A DNA stretch of 64,000 nucleotides from Streptomyces sp. NBS 14/10 (GTDB taxonomy: Bacteria > Actinomycetota > Actinomycetes > Streptomycetales > Streptomycetaceae), in the NCBI RefSeq assembly GCF_002224125.1, contig NZ_NCSM01000004.1, positions 1-64,000 of the forward strand, written 5' to 3'. Below are positions 34,570 to 43,325 of this stretch, one piece after another. The first letter of the stretch is position 1, and the number at the start of each line of letters is the position of its first letter. The notes under the pieces are model-generated. The model saw nothing but the letters and a program-made list of their open reading frames with translations. It searched no databases and was not told where the DNA came from. Both the position numbers and the translations under genes were made by a program.

Positions 34570-35760
34570 GTGCACCTCGACTACACCCCCGAGCAGCGGC
34601 AACTGCGCACCGAACTGCGCGCGTACTTCACCGAACTCGTCCCCGACGATGCCTACGCCCGCTACGCCGACCCGGCCGGACAGAAGCGGTTCTACCGCGA
34701 GACCATCCGCCGCCTCGGCGCGGACGGCTGGCTGGGCGTGGGCTGGCCACGGGAGTACGGCGGGCGTGGGCTCGGCCCGGTGGAGCAGTTCATCTTCTTC
34801 GACGAGGCCGCCCAGGCGGGCGTGCCGCTGCCGCTCATGGCGCTCAACACCGTCGGGCCCACCCTGATGCGGTACGGCACCGACGAGCAGAAGGAGTACT
34901 TCCTCCCGAAGATCCTCTCCGGCGAGATCGACTTCGCCATCGGCTACAGCGAGCCCGACGCGGGCACCGACCTCGCCTCGCTCAAGACCCGCGCCGTACG
35001 CGAGGGAGACCCCGATACCGGCCACTACCTCGTCAACGGCCAGAAGACCTGGACCACCAACGGCGACACCGCCGACTGGGTCTGGCTCGCGGTCCGCACC
35101 GACCCCGACGCCAAGCCACATAAGGGCATCAGCATCCTGCTCGTGCCGACCAGCGACCCCGGCTACTCCTGCACCGTCATCACCACCCTCGCCTCCCACG
35201 ACACCACCGCCAGCTACTACGAGAACATCGAGGTGCCGGCCACCCGCCGGGTCGGCGCGGAGAACGAGGGCTGGCGGATGATCACCACCCAGCTCAACTA
35301 CGAGCGGGTCACCCTCGCCGCCCACGGCACGATGGCCATCCGCGCCCTGCGCGGTGTCCAGCAGTGGGCCGCCGACACCAAGCTCGCCGACGGCCGCCGC
35401 GTCATCGACCTGGGCTGGGTACGCGGGCGGCTGGCCCGTACCCACGCCAGGCTCGACGCCATGAAGCTGCTCAACTGGCAGATGGTGGACGCCCTCCAGC
35501 GCGATGCGCTCACCCCCCACGACGCCTCCGCCGTCAAGGTGTACGGCTCCGAGGCGCGCCGCGACGCGTACGCCTGGCTGATGGAGATCGTCGGCGCGGC
35601 GGGCCCGCTCAAGGAGGGGTCGGCGGGCGCGGTGCTCCACGGCGAGCTCGAACGCGGCTACCGCAGCAGCGTCGTGTTCACCTTCGGCGGCGGCAACAAC
35701 GAGGTGCAGCGGGAGATCATCTCCTGGATCGGCCTGGGGATGCCGAGGGTGCGCCGTTAG
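34570..35760 (+). CDS. acyl-CoA dehydrogenase (FadE type)
   Basis: About 396 aa FAD enzyme that introduces alpha-beta unsaturation into an acyl-CoA thioester. YSEPDAGTDLASLKTRA is the family signature. The middle domain has NGQKTWTTNGDTADWVWLAVRT, and the C-terminal helices include AGAVLHGELERGYRSSVVFTFGGGNNEVQREII. The divergent C-terminus is like FadE enzymes of steroid side-chain catabolism, which often act as heteromers; no partner FadE is adjacent. GTG 34570 has AGGAGG just upstream. The KstR-like site suggests steroid or isoprenoid-type substrates. Confidence 0.9.
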   Translation: MHLDYTPEQRQLRTELRAYFTELVPDDAYARYADPAGQKRFYRETIRRLGADGWLGVGWPREYGGRGLGPVEQFIFFDEAAQAGVPLPLMALNTVGPTLMRYGTDEQKEYFLPKILSGEIDFAIGYSEPDAGTDLASLKTRAVREGDPDTGHYLVNGQKTWTTNGDTADWVWLAVRTDPDAKPHKGISILLVPTSDPGYSCTVITTLASHDTTASYYENIEVPATRRVGAENEGWRMITTQLNYERVTLAAHGTMAIRALRGVQQWAADTKLADGRRVIDLGWVRGRLARTHARLDAMKLLNWQMVDALQRDALTPHDASAVKVYGSEARRDAYAWLMEIVGAAGPLKEGSAGAVLHGELERGYRSSVVFTFGGGNNEVQREIISWIGLGMPRVRR

Positions 35761-35938
35761 CGCTGTGACCTGCGCGGGAAGGGACTGAGGGGCCCTGTCT
35801 CTCCCCCGCACGGCGCTCCTCGGCACGGCACGGCCTGCCACATCGCGCGCCACTCCCACACGCTGGAATCGGGTGGTGCAGACCGCCGCCGTCGTCTGGC
35901 CGCTCGCCACATCCCTACCCGCAGCAGAAGGAAGAACC

Positions 35939-36721
35939 ATGACGACGGCGCCCATGACCGTACTGGTGGTCGGTGCGACAGGCAGCATCGGACGCCTCGT
36001 CGTCGCCGAGTCGATCGCGCGGGGGCACACCACCCGCGCCCTGGTACGCGACGCCGCGAAGGGCCGGCGTCGGCTGCCCGCCGAGGCGCAGATCGTCGTG
36101 GGCGACGTCACGGAGCCCGACACACTGCCGCACGCCGTGGCCGGCGTCGACGCTGTCGTGCTGACCCTCGGCTCCGACGGCACCGCGCACTCCTCGCCGG
36201 AGAGCGTCGACTAAGGCGGGGTCCGCAACGTGCTCGCCGCCCTGTCGGGGCAGACGCCACGCATCGTGCTGATGACCGCCATCGGTGTCACCGCCCGCGG
36301 CAGCGCGTACAACCACCTCATCGACTGGAAGCGGCGCTCCGAGCGCCTCGTCCGCGCCAGCGGCCTCCCGTACACGATCGTGCGGCCGGGCTGGTTCGAC
36401 ATGAACGGCCCCGATGAGCACCGGCTGGTCTTCCTACAGGGGGACACCCGGCGCTCCGGCACCCCCTCCGACGGCGTCATCGCCCGCGAGCAGATCGCTC
36501 AGGTGCTGGTGCGGGCCCTCACGGCTCCCGAGGCGGTGCGCCGGAGCTTCGAACTGGTCGCGGAACAGGGCCCTGCCCCCAGCGACCTGGCCCCTCTGTT
36601 CGCCGCACTGGAGCAGGACGCGCCCGGCGCCCTGGACGCGGTCCGGGATGAGGACAACATGCCGCTGACGCGGGAGCCGCAACGCGTCCGCGATGACCTC
36701 GCCGCCACGCCGGCTGGTTGA
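35939..36721 (+). pseudogene. NAD(P)-binding SDR interrupted by an in-frame stop
   Basis: The N-terminal part (MTTAPMTVLVVGATGSIGRLV, Rossmann motif; good SD GAAGGAAG) reads to SPESVD and then TAA at 36212-36214. Translation continues in the same frame with GGVRNVLAAL to a normal end (SELVAEQG-type C-terminus, TGA 36719). Homologues normally read VDYGGVRNVL here, so one base change of a Tyr codon to TAA explains it. It is an atypical NAD(P)H-binding SDR. Probably inactive unless the stop is a sequencing error. Confidence 0.85.
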
Positions 36722-37246
36722 TCAGCGCATGTCCTCGACCGCGGAGGTGGCGGTCTGCTCGGCTCCCGACATGTCGAGGAGCACCAGTCTGTCGTAGTCA
36801 GGGGTGCCAGGTTCGGCGTAGTACGCGATGAAGCGTTGTCCCTGGGCGCCTTCCAGCTGCATGGACTGGTAGCCGGGGGTCAGGTCGCCGACTTTCGGAT
36901 GGTGGAAGGTCTTGCTGCCGTGAGTGTGCCAGCGTACGTCGTAGCGCTCCCACAGATCGGCGAACTCGGCGCTCTTGTCGAGGAGTTCGGCGACGAGGTC
37001 GGCCAGGTCGGGGGCATCCGGATCCAGACTGTGCAGCGCCCGCAACCTCCCCACGACCGCGCGGAGCTGCTCGTCCCAGTCGTCGAACAGCTCGGTGGCG
37101 GTGGGGTGCAGGAATACATAGCGCACCACGTTGCGCTTCTCGGCCGGCCAGTCCGCCATCCCGGCGAACAGCCGAAGCCCACTGGGGTTGCAGGCCAGGA
37201 TGTCCATGGTGCGGCTGATCACATAGGCGGGGAAGGGCCGCACGGC
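36722..37246 (-). pseudogene. MmyB-like XRE regulator, N-terminal HTH missing
   Basis: Reads in the minus strand from about FPAYVISRTMDILACNPSGLRLF to VEDMR. This is the C-terminal ligand-binding domain of MmyB-like regulators (TPGYQSMQLEGAQGQRF, WHTHGSKTFHHPKVGDLT). The expected helix-turn-helix of about 80-90 residues is absent: upstream codons belong to a truncated transporter gene on the other strand. The join lies near 37240-37250. The rearrangement has removed start and DNA-binding domain. Confidence 0.75.
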
Positions 37247-37248
37247 TC

Positions 37249-37941
37249 GGCCACCGGGGGCCTGCTGGTCGTCGTGGTCGCCGGCGGCACCGGAGGGCAG
37301 GTGGCGGCCGGGGCGGTGGCCGGCGGACTGGCCACCGCCCTGCTGGTGTATCTGCTCGCCTGGCGCCACGGTGTGCACGGCTACCGGCTGGTGCTGGTCG
37401 GCATCGGGGTGAGCGCCCTGCTCCAGGGAGTCAACGCCTATCTGCTGGCCAAGGCCAGATTCACGCAGGCCGCCCAGGCCATGATGTGGCTCAACGGCAG
37501 CCTCAACGGCCGTGGTTGGCCGGACGCCCGGCCGCCCTCGGACTGCTCGTGGTGGTGCCGCTGGTCGTGCTCGTCGCGAGCAGGCTGAAGATCCTGGAGA
37601 TGGGGGACGATGTGGCGGGCGGGCTCGGGGTGTCCGCCCCACGCACCCGGCTGCTGACGCTCGTACTGGCCACGGCGGCCTGCGCGGTGGCCACCGCCGC
37701 CGCCGGCCCGATCCCGTTCGTGGCACTGGCCGCCCCCCAGCTGGCCCGGCGCCTCACCCGCGCCCCCGGGCCCAATCTGGCGGCGGCCACCTGCACCGGA
37801 GCCCTGTTCGTGGTCACCGCGGACTACTCCCAACGCATTCACGAAACGGTCCAACTGCCGGTCGGCGTGGTGACCGCGGTGATCGGAGGGCTGTATCTGG
37901 CGCTGCTGCTCCGGCGGCAGCGCCGGGCGGGCCGGATCTGA
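37249..37941 (+). pseudogene. FecCD-family siderophore permease fragment, truncated and frameshifted
   Basis: From about 37255 the plus strand reads as the interior of a FecCD-type iron-siderophore permease (AGGLATALLVYLLAWRHGVHGYRLVLVGIGVSALL, MMWLNGSLNGRGW). Near 37515-37535 the frame shifts by one base and continues as AALGLLVVVPLVVLVASRLKILEMGDD through GPIPFVALAAPQLARRLTRAPGP to a natural C-terminus at 37941. The N-terminal third is missing at the junction with the MmyB-like fragment. Confidence 0.8.
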
Positions 37942-37947
37942 ACGGCC

Positions 37948-37994
37948 GGGTGACCGCGACCGGGGTGACCGCGACTCGGGTGTCCGCGACCCGG
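37948..37994 (+). repeat. three imperfect 15-16 bp repeats
   Basis: GGTGACCGCGACCGG is followed by two diverged copies (one ends ACTCGG, one has GTGTCCGCGACCCGG). It lies directly after the FecCD remnant. Confidence 0.5.
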
Positions 37995-38045
37995 GAGATG
38001 CGCCCGGGAGATGGCGCGCCCGCGGGATCCGAGAACCGCGGGGCC

Positions 38046-38500
38046 GCCCGGCTCGTCGGCCTCGACCCCGCGGGCCTTCCCGCCGATACGGCGGGGCTCG
38101 CCGCGTACTTCGAGAAGGGTGCGCCCGGCGCTCGGTCGTATGCCTGAGGCCGGGGAAGTCGACGCCTTTTTGCGCAGACCGCCCGTTCATTCCCTGCGCG
38201 TGCCGGCGCGCGCGTTGATATGGGGGCGCGTCGCCGCACTCGCCTATGCGAGCCTGCCCCCGTACGCCCACGAGTTGTACGGCCGCCCGGCGCCCGCCCC
38301 CGCCGTCGTCACCCGCCGTCTGCGGGCGGGCGGCCGGGCGGGTGCTGCGCCGTGTCCCGCCCACCCTCCGTCGGCAGCTGCCGCCCAAACACATCCTGCG
38401 GGCCGTCGCACGGCTGGATCCGGGCACTCGTCCCTCGGTCTACAAGTTGCGCCAAAACGCCGCCATACTGGACAACGGGGATGCGTCGAGGGCTCCATGA
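38046..38500 (+). pseudogene. DUF2236 (MpaB-family oxygenase) C-terminal remnant
   Basis: Three frames must be joined to read it: RLVGLDPAGLPADTAGLAAYFEK (to about 38115), then VRPALGRMPEAGEVDAFLRRPP to LAYASLPPYAHELYG (to about 38330), then VLRRVPPTLRRQLPP to the stop at 38500. The combined reading resembles the C-terminal third of DUF2236 proteins. The N-terminal haem-binding part is missing. Two frameshifts plus truncation make it a clear relic. Confidence 0.65.
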
Positions 38501-38558
38501 CGAGCCGTCGGCTTCGACGGGGGCGGCGGGATCCACTCCCGCCGGAGGCAGGGGGACA

Positions 38559-41210
38559 ATGGCGGACACCAGGCTGATCCAGGGCCGTTACCGGCTGCTC
38601 GACCTGATCGGGCGCGGGGGAATGGGCGAGGTGTGGCGGGCGCTCGACGAGTCGCTGGGGCGGCGCGTCGCCGTCAAATGCCTCAAGCCCATGGGACAGC
38701 AGCGGGACCCGTCCTTCACGGACGTGCTGCGCGAGCGGTTCCGCCGCGAGGCGCGGGTCGCGGCCTCGTTGCAGCACCGCGGGGTGACCGTGGTGCATGA
38801 CTTCGGGGAGCACGAGGGCGTCCTGTATCTGGTGATGGAGCTGCTGGAAGGGCGCAACCTCAGCCAGCTGCTGGAGGACAACGAGCAGCGGCCGCTGCCG
38901 GTCCCCGACGTCCTGGACATGGCCGGCCAGCTCGCCGTCGCCCTCGCGTACACCCATGACCAGGGCATCGTCCACCGGGACCTCAAGCCCGCCAACATCA
39001 TGCGGCTGGCCGACGGCTCGGTGAAGATCTGCGACTTCGGCATCGCCCGGCTCGGCCATGACATCGGCTTCACGGCCCGGCTCACCGGGACCGGCATCGC
39101 CATGGGCACCCCGCACTACATGTCGCCCGAGCAGATCGCGGGCGGCGCCGTCGACCACCGCAGCGATCTGTACTCCCTGGGCTGTGTGCTGTACGAAATG
39201 GCCACCGGCGCGCCGCCGTTCGATGTCGACGACGCCTGGGCGGTGCTCGTCGGCCACCGCGACACCCCGCCCGAGCCGCCGCGCCGGCACCGGCCCGAGA
39301 TCCCCGAGCCCTTCGAGCGGGTGATCCTCGACCTGCTGGCCAAGGACCCGGAGGACCGTCCTCGCGACGCCTCCGACCTGGCCAAGCGGATCGCCCTGGC
39401 CCGCGCGACCTGGGGCGCGGGGCAGCCGCTGGTGCCCGCGTGGACCCTGCCGGGGCTCGGCGCGGACGTCCCCGCGCAGCGACAGCCCCGCCTGCCCGCC
39501 TGGGCCCGGCATATGACCACCGGTAGCGCGGCGGGCGGGGCCGCCCGGCCCGGGACGCAGCCGGGCCCGCCGGGCGAGGCCGCCGGGCTCACCGGCGCGT
39601 GGACTGGCCGGGGCGGGGGAGCGGGCGCGGGCGGGCTGACCGCGGCATGGGCCGCAGGCCCGGCGCCGCCGACTGCGACGGCTGGGCCGCCTGGGCTTGC
39701 CGGGCCGCCTGCGACGGCCGGGCCGGCTGCGCTGGCTGGGCCCGCTGGGCCGCTCGGGCTCGCTGGGCCGCCCGCGTCCGCCGGGCCGCCTGCGCCTGCC
39801 GGGCCGCCCGCGCTGGCTGGGCCCGCTGGGCCGCTCGGGCTGACTGGGCCCGCTGGGTCGCTCGGGCTCGCTGGGCCCCCCGTGTCCGCTGGGCCGTCTG
39901 CGCTGGCTGGGCCCGCCGGGGCGCCTGCGTCCGCCGGGGCGCCTGCGTCCGCTGGGTCGCCCGCGCTGGCCGGGCCCGCCGGGCCGCCTGCGTCCGCTGG
40001 GTCGCTCGGGCTCCCTGGGCCACCCGCGCCTGCCGGGCTCGCTGGGCCGCCCGGGCTCGCTCTGGCGCCCCCGCCGCCAAACCTGCTCGCCACGCTCGCC
40101 GTCCGGCACACCATCGGGATGAGCCTGGCCCTACAGGGCCGCTGGGAGGAGGCCGGCCAGACGCACCAGGAGGTCGCCGCCGAACGGGAGCGCGTGCTGG
40201 GCCCCGACCACCCCGACACCCTCGCCAGCCGTTACGAGGCGGCCTTCGCCCTCGGGCGGCAGGGCCGCCACGGCGATGCGCTGGGCGAGTACGGGCGGGT
40301 GGCGGCGGGCCGCGCTCGGGCGCTCGGGCCTGAGCACCCGGACACGCTGGCCGCCCGGCAGGAGACCGCGTTCGCGCTGAGCCGCCTCGGCCGTCACTTC
40401 GAGGCCCACCAGATCTACGCCGCCGTACTCGCGGCCCGCGAGCGCACGATGGGCGCCGAGCACCCCGACACGCTGCGCTGCCGCCATAACCTGGCCTTCA
40501 ACCTGGGCCGCCTGGGGCGGTTCGAGGACTGCCACCGCGTGGCCCGCGAGGTGGCCGCGGCCCGCGCCCGTACCCTCGGCCTCGACCACCCCGACACCCT
40601 GGTCACCCGCTACGAGGTCGCGTACGCCCTCGGCCAGCTGGGCCGCTGGAGCGAGGCGCTGCACATCTACCGGGAGGTGGCCGACGCCCGCGGCCGTACC
40701 CTCGGCCCCGACCACCCGGACGCCCTCGCGGCCCGCTATGAGGTCGGCATAAGCCTGGCCCGGCTGGGCCGCAGCGCGGAGGCCCTGGTGCTCTACCGCG
40801 CCCTCGTCGACGACCGCACCCGAGCCCAGGGCCCCGCCGACCCCGAGACCCTGCGCGCCCGGCACGGCCTCGGCGTCAACCTGGGCCGCCTCGGCCGCTG
40901 GGAGGAGGCCCTGGCCGAGGCCCGCGACGTCTCCGCCCTCCGCGAGCGGACGCTGGGCCCGGACCACCCCGACACCCTGGTCAGCCACCGGGAGGTGGCG
41001 GTGGCCCTCGGCTGGCTCGGCAACTGGACCGACGCCCTGGAGCTCTACCGCCGGGTCGCCCGGGCCCGTGCGGACGTGCTGGGCGCCGACCACCCCGACA
41101 CCCTCGCCAGCCTGGGCGACGAGGCCCAGTGCCTGGAGCAGTTGGGGCGGCGGGAGGAGGCCGTCGAGTTGTACCGGCGGATGGCGGCGGTGCGACGCCG
41201 ACACGAGTGA
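38559..41210 (+). CDS. Ser/Thr protein kinase with C-terminal TPR repeats
   Basis: About 883 aa. Residues 10-275 form a Hanks-type kinase: GRGGMGEVW P-loop, Lys40, HRDLKPAN with catalytic Asp141, DFG159-161, and GTPHYMSPEQ. Residues about 300-510 are a Pro/Ala/Gly-rich linker. The C-terminus carries about eight 42-residue kinesin-light-chain-like TPRs (consensus G-x-D-H-P-D-T-L...R-Y-E-x-A-x-A-L-G-x-L-G-R). No transmembrane helix or PASTA domain is seen, so it is probably cytosolic and substrate choice may use the TPRs. ATG 38559 follows GGAGGCAGGGGG. Confidence 0.93.
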   Translation: MADTRLIQGRYRLLDLIGRGGMGEVWRALDESLGRRVAVKCLKPMGQQRDPSFTDVLRERFRREARVAASLQHRGVTVVHDFGEHEGVLYLVMELLEGRNLSQLLEDNEQRPLPVPDVLDMAGQLAVALAYTHDQGIVHRDLKPANIMRLADGSVKICDFGIARLGHDIGFTARLTGTGIAMGTPHYMSPEQIAGGAVDHRSDLYSLGCVLYEMATGAPPFDVDDAWAVLVGHRDTPPEPPRRHRPEIPEPFERVILDLLAKDPEDRPRDASDLAKRIALARATWGAGQPLVPAWTLPGLGADVPAQRQPRLPAWARHMTTGSAAGGAARPGTQPGPPGEAAGLTGAWTGRGGGAGAGGLTAAWAAGPAPPTATAGPPGLAGPPATAGPAALAGPAGPLGLAGPPASAGPPAPAGPPALAGPAGPLGLTGPAGSLGLAGPPVSAGPSALAGPAGAPASAGAPASAGSPALAGPAGPPASAGSLGLPGPPAPAGLAGPPGLALAPPPPNLLATLAVRHTIGMSLALQGRWEEAGQTHQEVAAERERVLGPDHPDTLASRYEAAFALGRQGRHGDALGEYGRVAAGRARALGPEHPDTLAARQETAFALSRLGRHFEAHQIYAAVLAARERTMGAEHPDTLRCRHNLAFNLGRLGRFEDCHRVAREVAAARARTLGLDHPDTLVTRYEVAYALGQLGRWSEALHIYREVADARGRTLGPDHPDALAARYEVGISLARLGRSAEALVLYRALVDDRTRAQGPADPETLRARHGLGVNLGRLGRWEEALAEARDVSALRERTLGPDHPDTLVSHREVAVALGWLGNWTDALELYRRVARARADVLGADHPDTLASLGDEAQCLEQLGRREEAVELYRRMAAVRRRHE
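39650..40080 (+). repeat. low-complexity coding repeat in the kinase linker
   Basis: Short G+C-rich units (GGGCCGCC, GCTGGGCC, GCGCTGGCTGGGCC) recur throughout and encode repeated GPPAxAGPP, GPLGLAGP and GAPASAG motifs. Length is likely to vary between strains. Confidence 0.8.
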
Positions 41211-41247
41211 GACCCGGGGCCGCCCGGCCCCGGCGGCCCGTGAGCCG

Positions 41248-41565
41248 CGCCCTCTGCGCGGCTCCGCCGCGGTGGGCCCGGTCGGCGCGGTGGACAGGCG
41301 GGCCCATGGGCGGCCTCGGTGTGTTGCCGCCGCGCAGCTGACAGGCGGTCGGCTGTGCCCCGGCCCGGCCGGGGCGGCAGGTGCTCCCGCCCGGTCCGGC
41401 GGGAGCACCTGCCGCCCCGAGCTGTGCCCCCTGCGCGGCTCCGCCGCGGTGGACCCGGTCGGTGCGGCGGGCAAACGGCCCCTCGGGCGGCCTCGGATGT
41501 GTCGCCCGTGCCCCGGCGGGGGTCGGCTGTGCCCGGCCCGGCGGCGGCGGTGGCTGCTCCGGCCC
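41248..41565. repeat. imperfect direct repeat (about 140 bp, two copies)
   Basis: The 436-bp gap after the kinase gene has no credible ORF. The stretch from about 41248 (TGCGCGGCTCCGCCGCGGTGG followed by a CCCGGTCGG core) recurs from about 41427 with scattered mismatches. The inserted 21-bp-arm hairpin separates the copies. Confidence 0.65.
41371..41418. terminator. perfect 21-bp stem, 6-nt loop hairpin
   Basis: 41371-41391 and 41398-41418 are exact reverse complements around CGGTCC. It lies 160 bp past the kinase stop and 229 bp before the next gene. No T-tract follows. It may terminate kinase transcription or be a mobile hairpin. Confidence 0.55.
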
Positions 41566-41646
41566 GGCCCGGCCGGCCCCCGGCGGCGCCCGAGCCGCGC
41601 CCGCCGCGTCCTGGCCCCGGCGATCACCGCGTGCTACTCAGGAGGT

Positions 41647-43158
41647 ATGCCTCACAGCGACGCGTACGACGCCGTCATCGTCGGCGGCGGCCACAACGGC
41701 CTGGTCGCCGCCGCCTACCTCGCCCGCGCCGGCCGCAGGGTGCTCCTGATGGAGCGGCTTGACCACACCGGCGGCGCCGCCGTCTCCACGCGCCCCTTCG
41801 CCGGGGTCGACGCGCGGCTCTCCCGCTACTCGTATCTGGTGAGCCTGCTTCCGCGGCGGATCGTGGACGACCTCGGGCTGCGCTTCGCCGTCGCCAAGCG
41901 GACCGTGTCCTCGTACACCCCCACCGTCCGCGGCGGGCGCCCCACCGGGCTGCTGGTGGGCGGTGGCGAGGCCCGTACCCGTGAGTCGTTCGCCCGGCTG
42001 ACCGGCTCGGACCGGGAGTACGAGTCCTGGCAGCGGTTTTACGGGATGACCCGGCGCGTGGCCGAGCGGGTGTTCCCGACGCTCACCGAACCGCTGCCCA
42101 CGCGCGAGGCGCTGCGCGCGCGGATCGGCGACGAGGCGGCCTGGCGGGCGCTGTTCGAGCGGCCCCTCGGCGACACGGTCGAGGCGGAGTTCGAGGACGA
42201 CCTGGTCCGGGGCGTGGTCCTCACCGACGCCCTGATCGGCACCTTCAGCCACGCCCACGATCCGTCGCTGCGTCAGAACCGCTGCTTCCTCTACCACGTG
42301 ATCGGCGGCGGCACCGGCGACTGGGACGTGCCGGTCGGCGGCATGGGCGCGCTGACCGACGCGCTCCGGGACGCGGCCCTCGCGGCGGGCGCCCGGATCG
42401 CCACCGGCTGTGAGGCGACGGCCATCGCCACCGACGGGAAGTCCGCGGAGGTGATGTTCCGTGACGGGGACGGGGAGGGCCTGGTGGGGGCCCGACACGT
42501 ACTCGTCGGGGCCGCTCCGCAGGAGCTGGCCGTGCTGCTGGGCGACGAATCGCCCGATCCGCCCGCCGAGGGCGCACAGCTCAAGGTGAACATGCTGCTG
42601 CGCCGGCTGCCCGCGCTGCGCGACCCCGACGTCGACCCGCGCGAGGCGTTCGCCGGGACGTTCCACATCGCCGAGGGCTACGGCGACCTGGAGGCCGCCT
42701 ACAGCCAGGCCGCGGCGGGCGGGCTGCCCCTGCGGCCACCCTCGGAGATCTACTGCCACTCGCTGACCGATCCGTCGATCCTGGCCCCCGACCTGGTCCG
42801 GCAGGGCTACCAGACCCTGACCCTGTTCGGGCTGCAGACCCCCGCACGGCTCTTCACCACCGACCATGACACGACGCGGGCCACGCTGCTCGAGGCCACC
42901 CTCGAACTGCTCGACGCCGAGCTCGCCGAGCCGATCGCCGACTGTCTGGCGTACGACTCCGAGGGCATGCCCTGTATCGAGGCGAAGAGCCCGCTGGACC
43001 TGGAGCGGGAGCTGCGGCTGCCCGGCGGCAACATCTTCCACCGCGAGCTGGCGTTCCCGTACGCCCAGGAGGGCACCGGCCGCTGGGGTGTGGAGACGCG
43101 CCACGCCAATGTGCTGCTGTGCGGTGCGGTGCGGGCGCGGTACGCGGCGGCGGGGTGA
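41647..43158 (+). CDS. phytoene desaturase-like FAD oxidoreductase, C-terminus frameshifted
   Basis: About 503 aa of the NAD(P)/FAD amine-oxidase/phytoene-desaturase-like family. The N-terminal FAD motif is DAVIVGGGHNGLVAAAYLARAG, with GGMGALTDALRDAALAAGARI in the middle. The normal C-terminal FAD motif (A-V-R-G-G-G-V-S-G-I-P-G-H-N-A-A) is present in the DNA but in another frame. A tandem GGTGC duplication near 43121-43133 shifts the frame, giving the tail VRARYAAAG at 43158 instead of the natural stop at 43205. Function is uncertain and activity doubtful. GGAGG is only 1 nt from the ATG, which is unusually tight. Confidence 0.8.
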   Translation: MPHSDAYDAVIVGGGHNGLVAAAYLARAGRRVLLMERLDHTGGAAVSTRPFAGVDARLSRYSYLVSLLPRRIVDDLGLRFAVAKRTVSSYTPTVRGGRPTGLLVGGGEARTRESFARLTGSDREYESWQRFYGMTRRVAERVFPTLTEPLPTREALRARIGDEAAWRALFERPLGDTVEAEFEDDLVRGVVLTDALIGTFSHAHDPSLRQNRCFLYHVIGGGTGDWDVPVGGMGALTDALRDAALAAGARIATGCEATAIATDGKSAEVMFRDGDGEGLVGARHVLVGAAPQELAVLLGDESPDPPAEGAQLKVNMLLRRLPALRDPDVDPREAFAGTFHIAEGYGDLEAAYSQAAAGGLPLRPPSEIYCHSLTDPSILAPDLVRQGYQTLTLFGLQTPARLFTTDHDTTRATLLEATLELLDAELAEPIADCLAYDSEGMPCIEAKSPLDLERELRLPGGNIFHRELAFPYAQEGTGRWGVETRHANVLLCGAVRARYAAAG

Positions 43159-43266
43159 GCGGAATCCCGGGGCACAACGCGGCCATGGCGGTGCTCGGCC
43201 GGTAGCCGCATCCGATCCGCATCCGGGCCGCAGCCAACGGGGCAGCCAACCGGGCAGCCAAAGAAT

Positions 43267-43283
43267 CTGACGTTGCGTCAGAA
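43267..43283. promoter_or_regulatory. 17-bp palindromic operator (TetR-like)
   Basis: TCTGACGTTGCGTCAGA has perfect 7-bp arms and a TTG centre. It lies 42 bp before ATG 43326. A related 17-mer is at 51310-51326 (13 of 17 identical). Confidence 0.65.
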
Positions 43284-43325
43284 AAACTCTTCCTTCGTCC
43301 GCCGCCCTGCGGCATCCTGCCGCCC

